From positions 1-11,239 of the forward strand of contig JAITOQ010000170.1 of NCBI GenBank assembly GCA_031289865.1: 11,239 bases of DNA, read 5' to 3'. Positions 7,006-11,239 of this stretch are shown one piece after another. Position 1 is the stretch's first letter, and every line of letters begins with the position of its first letter. Under the pieces are notes generated by a model. The model saw only the letters and a program-made list of their open reading frames with translations. It had not been told where the DNA came from and did no database searches. Source of the DNA: Clostridiales bacterium (GTDB lineage Bacteria; Bacillota; Clostridia; Christensenellales; JAISNN01). The position numbers were made by a program, and so were the translations under genes.

Positions 7006-7560
7006 ATGTTTGACGCACTCAATCTCTACGAAATCAATATTTTAGATTTTATCCAAAAAACTTTTAGATGCGGTTTTTTGGATACGGTTGTGCCGTATGT
7101 CACCGCGTTGGGTGACGGCGGCATATTTTTTATCGTATGCGCGGTACTCTTTTTGATTTTCAAAAAGACGCGGAGCATAGGGATAGCGATAGCCGCCGCG
7201 CTCATTTTGGAGGCGGTCGTAGTCAACCTAACGATGAAGCCGCTTCTCATGCGAGAAAGACCGTTTTCCGTCAATCCGGATATTTTGCTTTTGGTCAAAG
7301 CGCCGGGAGATTATTCCTTTCCGTCGGGGCATTCCGCGACCGCGTTTGCATTCGCCGCGGCGGTGTTTTTTATGAATAAAAAGTGGGGAATCCCCGCGTT
7401 TATCGTCGCCGCGCTCGTCGCGCTTTCGCGCCTCTATCTGTACGTTCATTATCCTACTGACGTTTTGGCGGGGATTTTGATAGGGATTATTCTCGGCGCG
7501 TTCGCCGCGTTCGCCGTAAAACACATTGAAAAATCGATAAAAAAGCGAAAAACCGCTTAA
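7006..7560 (+). CDS. PAP2-superfamily membrane phosphatase
   Basis: This 184-residue protein carries the complete PAP2 phosphatase signature. Motif C1 is K78-PLLMRE-R85-P86, motif C2 is PSGHS (106-110, catalytic His109), and motif C3 is SRLYLYVHYPTD (141-152, with R142, H148 and D152). Hydrophobic segments surround them at about residues 38-52, 56-75, 111-123, 128-145 and 153-171. This fits a multispan enzyme with its active site on the outer face, of the kind that dephosphorylates phosphatidylglycerophosphate, phosphatidic acid or undecaprenyl pyrophosphate. The substrate cannot be told from sequence. A modest AAAGAGG ribosome binding site lies 11 nt before ATG. It is the second gene after ppx and is followed directly by a strong terminator. 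The C-terminus is lysine rich. Confidence 0.92.
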   Translation: MFDALNLYEINILDFIQKTFRCGFLDTVVPYVTALGDGGIFFIVCAVLFLIFKKTRSIGIAIAAALILEAVVVNLTMKPLLMRERPFSVNPDILLLVKAPGDYSFPSGHSATAFAFAAAVFFMNKKWGIPAFIVAALVALSRLYLYVHYPTDVLAGILIGIILGAFAAFAVKHIEKSIKKRKTA

Positions 7561-7576
7561 AATATAAAAAATCATG

Positions 7577-7608
7577 AAAAAGAACCGATTACAAGAGGTT
7601 CTTTTTTT
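7577..7608 (+). terminator. Intrinsic terminator of the ppx-PAP2 operon
   Basis: AAAAAGAACC (7577-7586) and GGTTCTTTTT (7597-7606) pair perfectly over 10 bp around a 10-nt loop, and the T run extends to 7608. It begins 16 nt after the PAP2 stop. Its last two T bases are also the first two bases of the -35 box of the his promoter. Confidence 0.85.
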
Positions 7609-7636
7609 GACATTTTATGATGGAATGGTGTATAAT
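7607..7636 (+). promoter_or_regulatory. Consensus sigma-A promoter of the his operon, predicting a leaderless mRNA
   Basis: Perfect TTGACA (7607-7612) and perfect TATAAT (7631-7636) are separated by 18 nt. The usual start point, 7 nt after the last -10 base, is 7643, which is the A of the hisZ ATG. There is no Shine-Dalgarno sequence upstream of that ATG. Confidence 0.8.
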
Positions 7637-7642
7637 ATATCC

Positions 7643-8806
7643 ATGAAATATAAAATGCCGAAAGGCGTATGCGATTATCTCCCCGACGAGTGTTATGCAA
7701 AAAACACGACGGAGGAGCAGCTCTTAAACGTGTTCAGACAAAACGGCTACGAACGGATAGAAACGCCGTGCATCGAGTATGCCGACGTTTTTACCGAACA
7801 CGGACTTTTTCCGATCGAAACCGCGTTTAAGATGACCGATACGGACGGGAGCTTGATTCTCCTTCGCCCCGATATTACCATGCCTTTGAGCCGAATCGTT
7901 TCGACCAAAATCACACCCGTACTCCCCCTTAAGCTGTGCTATTTGGGTGACTCCTTTTCGCTCCTTGCGGAGGACAACCGCTATCGGGAGTTTACACAAG
8001 CGGGACTCGAATTGATAGGGAGCAATTCTTACCTTGCCGACGCGGAGGTCGTCGCGCTCGCGATAGAGGGACTAAGGGCGGCGGGGCTTCAAGACTTTTT
8101 GATCGAGCTTGGGAGTACGGAGATACTGAGGGGCTTGATTGAGGAATGCTGCTTAGACGAAAAGGACGAGGAAGAGCTTATCCGAAGCGTGGACAAAAAA
8201 AATCATTTCGCCATTACGGAGATACTGAACGCAAAGGGTGTGAGTCGCGCTTTGAGCAATGCGGTCACTGAGCTTTTGACGCTTTTCGGCGACGACGCGC
8301 TCAAAGAAGCCTACCGTTTGGTCAAGCCGAAAAAGAGCCGCATAGCTCTCGACAGACTGTCGGAGGTGTACGACGCGCTAAGGGCTTTGGGGTATGAAAA
8401 ATATCTCTCCATCGACCCCGGTCTGTTAAATTCTATGAATTTTTATACGGGAATCGTCTTTAAGGGAATCTCCCGCCACTTCGGCGCGCCGATTTTGAGC
8501 GGCGGCAGATACGACAATCTCTTTACCGACAAAAACAAATCCGCAATCCCCGCGACGGGTTTTGCCGTAGGGGTTCAAAATCTTTTGACCGCCCTCACGC
8601 GTAGCGGAAACGTCGCGGAACGGGCAAGCGTGGATTATGTGATCGGAGCAAAAAAAGAACAAGCCGAAAGAGCCGTTCGCCTAAAGGACCGGCTTATCCG
8701 CGACGGTTTCCGCGCATCGTATACCTTTATCGAGGACGAAGCGAAATTGAAAGAGTACGCCGAAAAGGTGAAAGCGAAAAATATTGTGTTTGTAGGCGGG
8801 GAATAA
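7643..8806 (+). CDS. hisZ: ATP phosphoribosyltransferase regulatory subunit HisZ
   Basis: HisZ is a catalytically inactive histidyl-tRNA synthetase relative that activates short-form HisG at the first step of histidine synthesis. The 387-residue product has the class II synthetase core: MPKGVCDYLPDE near the N-terminus, a motif 2-like LRPDITMPLSRI (74-85), REFTQAGLELIGS (115-127), FYTGIVFKG (267-275), SGGRYDNL (286-293) and a motif 3-like PATGFAVGVQNLL (303-315). A C-terminal region (about 328-387) resembles the anticodon-binding fold of HisRS. The adjacent short hisG, 3 nt downstream, decides in favour of HisZ over HisS. The same frame is open back to an ATG at 7574, but that start lies inside the upstream terminator and before the promoter. 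M1 at 7643 fits the conserved N-terminus and the +1 of the promoter. No ribosome binding site precedes it. Confidence 0.9.
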   Translation: MKYKMPKGVCDYLPDECYAKNTTEEQLLNVFRQNGYERIETPCIEYADVFTEHGLFPIETAFKMTDTDGSLILLRPDITMPLSRIVSTKITPVLPLKLCYLGDSFSLLAEDNRYREFTQAGLELIGSNSYLADAEVVALAIEGLRAAGLQDFLIELGSTEILRGLIEECCLDEKDEEELIRSVDKKNHFAITEILNAKGVSRALSNAVTELLTLFGDDALKEAYRLVKPKKSRIALDRLSEVYDALRALGYEKYLSIDPGLLNSMNFYTGIVFKGISRHFGAPILSGGRYDNLFTDKNKSAIPATGFAVGVQNLLTALTRSGNVAERASVDYVIGAKKEQAERAVRLKDRLIRDGFRASYTFIEDEAKLKEYAEKVKAKNIVFVGGE

Positions 8807-8809
8807 TAT

Positions 8810-9427
8810 ATGATTACAGTCGCATTAGCCAAAGGACGTTTGGCGGAGCAGACAATAGAGGCTTTGGAGCGTTGCGGGATAGATTGTTCCGTGCTCTCCG
8901 AAAAGACGCGAAAGCTTGTCCTCGACGAACCGTCGGGACGGCTTAGGTTTATTTTGGTAAAACCGACGGACGTACCCGTCTATATAGAGAACGGAGTCGC
9001 CGATATAGGGGTGTGCGGCAGCGACACTCTCCTTGAGGAGGATCGGAGGCTCTATGAGCTCTTAGACCTCGGTTTCGGGAAATGTAAGCTGTGCATTGCG
9101 GGCTATGCGGGCTTTCGTCCCGCGGGCGGGGGGATCCTCCGCGTCGCGACAAAATATGTGAATATCACAAAAAAATATTACCACGATCTCGGCGAAAACG
9201 TACAGATTATCAAGCTGAACGGTTCGGTCGAGCTTGGACCCGTTATGGGGCTTAGCGACGTTATTCTCGACATAGTGGAGAGCGGGAGTACCCTCCGCGA
9301 AAACGGCTTGACGGTACTCGCGGAGATATGTCCCGTGTCGGCGCGGTTGGTCGCAAATAAGGTCAGTTTAAAAACCAAAGCGCAAGAAATAAAACCGCTT
9401 GTAGAAGCTATTAAGAGGGTTCTTTAA
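8810..9427 (+). CDS. hisG: ATP phosphoribosyltransferase catalytic subunit, short form
   Basis: HisG condenses ATP and PRPP to phosphoribosyl-ATP, the committed and feedback-regulated step of histidine synthesis. At 205 residues this is the short form, which lacks the C-terminal regulatory domain and needs HisZ. Visible motifs are the N-terminal ITVALAKGRL, the periplasmic-binding-protein-like VKPTDVPVYIENGVADIGVCGSD (50-72), RVATKYVNITKKYY (111-124), KLNGSVELGPVMGLSD (135-150) and the PRPP-binding loop DIVESGSTLRENG (154-166). The start at 8810 lies 3 nt after the hisZ stop, with AGGCGGGG 8 nt upstream inside hisZ. This indicates translational coupling. It is followed after a single base by hisD. 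Confidence 0.95.
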   Translation: MITVALAKGRLAEQTIEALERCGIDCSVLSEKTRKLVLDEPSGRLRFILVKPTDVPVYIENGVADIGVCGSDTLLEEDRRLYELLDLGFGKCKLCIAGYAGFRPAGGGILRVATKYVNITKKYYHDLGENVQIIKLNGSVELGPVMGLSDVILDIVESGSTLRENGLTVLAEICPVSARLVANKVSLKTKAQEIKPLVEAIKRVL

Positions 9428-9428
9428 T

Positions 9429-10778
9429 ATGTTGAGGATTCAAAACTCGTACGAAAAAAAGCTCGAAAGAGAGAGCTATGACAAGGAGCTTGCCGCCGTA
9501 GACGAAATTCTCCGCAACGTTCGCGTGCGCGGAGACGCCGCGCTTTTTGAATACACCAAAAAATTTGACGGTACGGAGCTTACGTCCGCGACCGTCAAGG
9601 TGTCGGAAAGCGAGATTGCCGAAGCGTATGAAAGGGTAGACGGCGCGCTTTTGGAGGCTTTGGGGCGGGCAAAAACCAATATTTTAAAGTATCACGAGCG
9701 TCAGCGTCCGACGGACGCGTTCGACGGAAAGACGGGTTGGAAATTCGTCCCCGTAAAACGTGCGGGACTGTATGTCCCCGGAGGACTCGGCGCGTATCCG
9801 TCGTCGGTCTTGATGAGCGCGCTACCCGCTGTCGCGGCGGGCGTGGACAATATCGTCATGGTGACGCCGAATCTAAAAAATCCGTTGATACTTGCGGCGG
9901 CGAAGCTGTGCGGGGTCAATCGGATATATCGGATAGGGGGAGCGCAAGCGATTGCCGCACTTGCGTACGGTACGCAGAGCGTGGAAAAGGTCGATATGAT
10001 AGCGGGTCCCGGTAATATCTATGTCACGCTTGCCAAAAAACGGGTGTTCGGAGAGGTCGGTATCGACATGCTTGCGGGTCCCAGCGAGGTGGCAGTGCTT
10101 GCGGACGCGATGGCGAACCCAAAGCTTGTGATAGCCGATCTTTTGGCGCAAGCGGAGCATGGACCCAACGGCGCGTCTATCCTCGTGACGACGGATAGCG
10201 GACTTGCCGCGGCGGTCGCGGGCGGCTTAGACCATGCGATAGAAAATTCCGCAAGACGTGAGATTTTAAAGGACGCTATAGAGCGTCATTGTCAAATCAT
10301 TGCGGTAAAGACCATGAAACAAGCGATAAAAATCATCAACGATATAGCGAGCGAGCATCTCGAAATTTGTACGGCGAACGCTTATGAAATATCAAGGTCG
10401 GTATACAACGCGGGCGCGATATTTATCGGACACGATACGCCCGTAGCCGCGGGGGACTATTACGCGGGCCCGTCGCACGTCTTACCGACGGGCGGCACCG
10501 GTCGTTTTTCATCGGTGCTTTCGACGGATACGTTTTTAAAGAGGATTTCGCTCATCGGGTACAACAAAGCTGAACTTTCGGCGGCGGGAAGCGATATCGT
10601 TCGGCTTGCGGAAACAGAGGGCTTTGAGGCACATGCGAATTCCGTAAAGTTGAGAATTGAAAGTAGAAAGTTGAAAATTGCGGATGTCATTCTGAGCGAA
10701 CGCGAAGAATCTCAAGCGATTTCTCCGAATCACATCTCTTATAATCCTAACTTTTCAACTTTCCATTTTTCATTTTAA
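9429..10778 (+). CDS. hisD: Histidinol dehydrogenase with repeat-encoded C-terminal extension
   Basis: HisD oxidises L-histidinol to L-histidine in two NAD-dependent, zinc-assisted steps. All key residues are visible: GLYVPGGLGAYPSSVLM (113-129), GGAQAIAALAYGT (170-182), IAGPGNIYVTLAKK (191-204), zinc-site Q241 and H244 in QAEH, catalytic E309-H310 in SEHLEI, D343 in GDYYAGPSH, and H402 in EAHANSVKLRI. Known HisD proteins end about 15 residues after the last histidine. Here about 47 follow, and the last 40 or so (from about residue 409) are encoded by repeat element E3, including SEREESQAISPN. The catalytic core should be intact, and the tail may be a dispensable appendage. The start lies 1 nt after hisG, with AAGAGGG 9 nt upstream. 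Confidence 0.95.
   Translation: MLRIQNSYEKKLERESYDKELAAVDEILRNVRVRGDAALFEYTKKFDGTELTSATVKVSESEIAEAYERVDGALLEALGRAKTNILKYHERQRPTDAFDGKTGWKFVPVKRAGLYVPGGLGAYPSSVLMSALPAVAAGVDNIVMVTPNLKNPLILAAAKLCGVNRIYRIGGAQAIAALAYGTQSVEKVDMIAGPGNIYVTLAKKRVFGEVGIDMLAGPSEVAVLADAMANPKLVIADLLAQAEHGPNGASILVTTDSGLAAAVAGGLDHAIENSARREILKDAIERHCQIIAVKTMKQAIKIINDIASEHLEICTANAYEISRSVYNAGAIFIGHDTPVAAGDYYAGPSHVLPTGGTGRFSSVLSTDTFLKRISLIGYNKAELSAAGSDIVRLAETEGFEAHANSVKLRIESRKLKIADVILSEREESQAISPNHISYNPNFSTFHFSF
10646..10776. repeat. Repeat element E3, embedded in the 3' end of hisD
   Basis: The left end is degenerate GTTGAAA/ATTGAAA units (from about 10646). The shared core, TCATTCTGAGCG...GAAGAATCT, lies at 10687-10712, and CGATTTCTCCGAAT at 10717-10730 is identical to E1. 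The right end (about 10749-10776) is the inverted counterpart of the left; GAAAGTTGAAAA (10666-10677) is perfectly complementary to 10752-10763. The exact left boundary is uncertain because the conserved HisD residues SVKLRI are encoded by sequence that already resembles the repeat. The hisD frame stays open through the element and stops at its last bases. Confidence 0.8.
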
Positions 10779-10794
10779 ACTTATAAGGGGTTTT

Positions 10795-11239
10795 ATGAAA
10801 CAAAAACAAAAAAAAATCAGCTTGATCGTCGCGCTCGTTTCAGCGGTGATCGTTGCGGCGGGCGGCGTTTTACTGACAAGGAGCATCGTTTGGCTCGGTT
10901 GGACATTTTTCGGGCTGTCGCTTGCGCTTCTCGTCTTTTTTATCGTTTCGCTCAAAAAGAATTTTGATTCTTTGATAAAGCTGACTTTGTTTATCTATGT
11001 GTTCGGCGTACTCTTGATAGGGGTAATGCTGCCGCTCTCGTATACGGGTGCTTTGGACTATTTTGTCAATTTGAATGTAGTCGAATTGCAAGAAATCGTA
11101 GGAAATTCAAAATATTCTGAAATAATTTTTATCGTTCTCCAATTTTTGCAAGTCACGTTTTTGCCGTTGCCGTCCACTATCACGACTATGGTCGGCGCGG
11201 CGCTGTTTAGATGGGACAGCATTATTTATACCTTGATAG
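10795..11239 (+). CDS. TVP38/TMEM64 (VTT/DedA-like) membrane protein, 3' end cut by window
   Basis: The first 148 codons are present and the frame is open to the window edge. Hydrophobic segments lie at about residues 8-28, 32-53 and 61-83, followed by IIFIVLQFLQVTFLPLPSTITTMVGAALF (110-138). This matches the start of the VTT domain found in TVP38/TMEM64 and DedA-like proteins (hydrophobic-rich LQV..P.P then T..G..LF). Such proteins are implicated in lipid scrambling or transport across membranes; the substrate here is unknown. An AAGGGG ribosome binding site lies 4 nt before ATG, and the start is 16 nt after the hisD stop. Cotranscription with the his operon is therefore possible although no his function is evident. 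Assignment rests on only part of the domain. Confidence 0.75.
   Translation, partial: MKQKQKKISLIVALVSAVIVAAGGVLLTRSIVWLGWTFFGLSLALLVFFIVSLKKNFDSLIKLTLFIYVFGVLLIGVMLPLSYTGALDYFVNLNVVELQEIVGNSKYSEIIFIVLQFLQVTFLPLPSTITTMVGAALFRWDSIIYTLI

Noticed and set aside
7574..7642. Upstream ATG that would lengthen HisZ by 23 residues
   Set aside because: It lies in the terminator stem of the previous operon and before the his promoter. The added residues match nothing in HisZ, and the conserved N-terminus begins at 7643.
7609..7642. T-box or his attenuator leader
   Set aside because: There is no transcribed leader between the predicted start point and the hisZ ATG to hold one.
7643..8806. Histidyl-tRNA synthetase (hisS)
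   Set aside because: The fold is shared, but the gene sits 3 nt before a short-form hisG that needs HisZ, and it is in a his biosynthetic operon.
1..11239. Defence system, prophage or toxin-antitoxin module
   Set aside because: None of the genes carries nuclease, helicase, methylase, integrase or toxin motifs. The genes I could assign are housekeeping or membrane functions.

Overview
The window looks like chromosomal DNA of an uncultured anaerobic Firmicute, probably Clostridia. This is inferred from strong AGGAGG-type ribosome binding sites, near-consensus sigma-A promoters, a yuaF/floT-like NfeD-flotillin operon, and a short HisG paired with HisZ. No marker gene fixes the taxon. I recognise no defence system, prophage, transposase, CRISPR array, rRNA or tRNA here. 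The unusual content is a set of mosaic non-coding repeats and some unusual gene structures.

Layout. (1) 1-511: an intrinsic terminator for a gene outside the window, a 300-bp inverted-repeat element (E1), then a TTGACA-17-TATTAT promoter. (2) 512-3484, plus strand: a membrane remodelling/microdomain operon with an NfeD-like OB-fold membrane protein, a short SPFH-only flotillin paralogue and a full-length flotillin. (3) 3485-3853: a second repeat element (E2) with two arms of about 100 nt, in a convergent intergenic region. (4) 3854-5128, minus strand: an unrecognised membrane-anchored extracytoplasmic protein. (5) 5129-5456: an AT-rich divergent intergenic region with an extended -10 promoter. 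(6) 5457-7560, plus strand: a Ppx/GppA-HD phosphatase and a PAP2 phosphatase, closed by a clear terminator. (7) 7607-10778, plus strand: a histidine operon start, hisZ-hisG-hisD, whose consensus promoter is placed so that the hisZ mRNA should be leaderless. (8) A third repeat (E3) forms the 3' end of hisD and lengthens the protein. (9) 10795 to the window end: a 3'-truncated TVP38/TMEM64 (VTT/DedA-like) membrane protein gene.

How the genes work together. NfeD-like proteins and flotillins form membrane assemblies, and the operon order matches YuaF-FloT. HisZ and short HisG form the hetero-oligomeric ATP phosphoribosyltransferase (step 1 of histidine synthesis), and HisD performs the last two oxidations. 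The remaining his genes are not in the window, although a non-his gene already follows hisD. E1, E2 and E3 share a core of about 24 bp (TCATTCTGAGC...GAAGAATCT) combined with different flanking tandem modules. E2 and E3 both begin at or just before the end of a gene.
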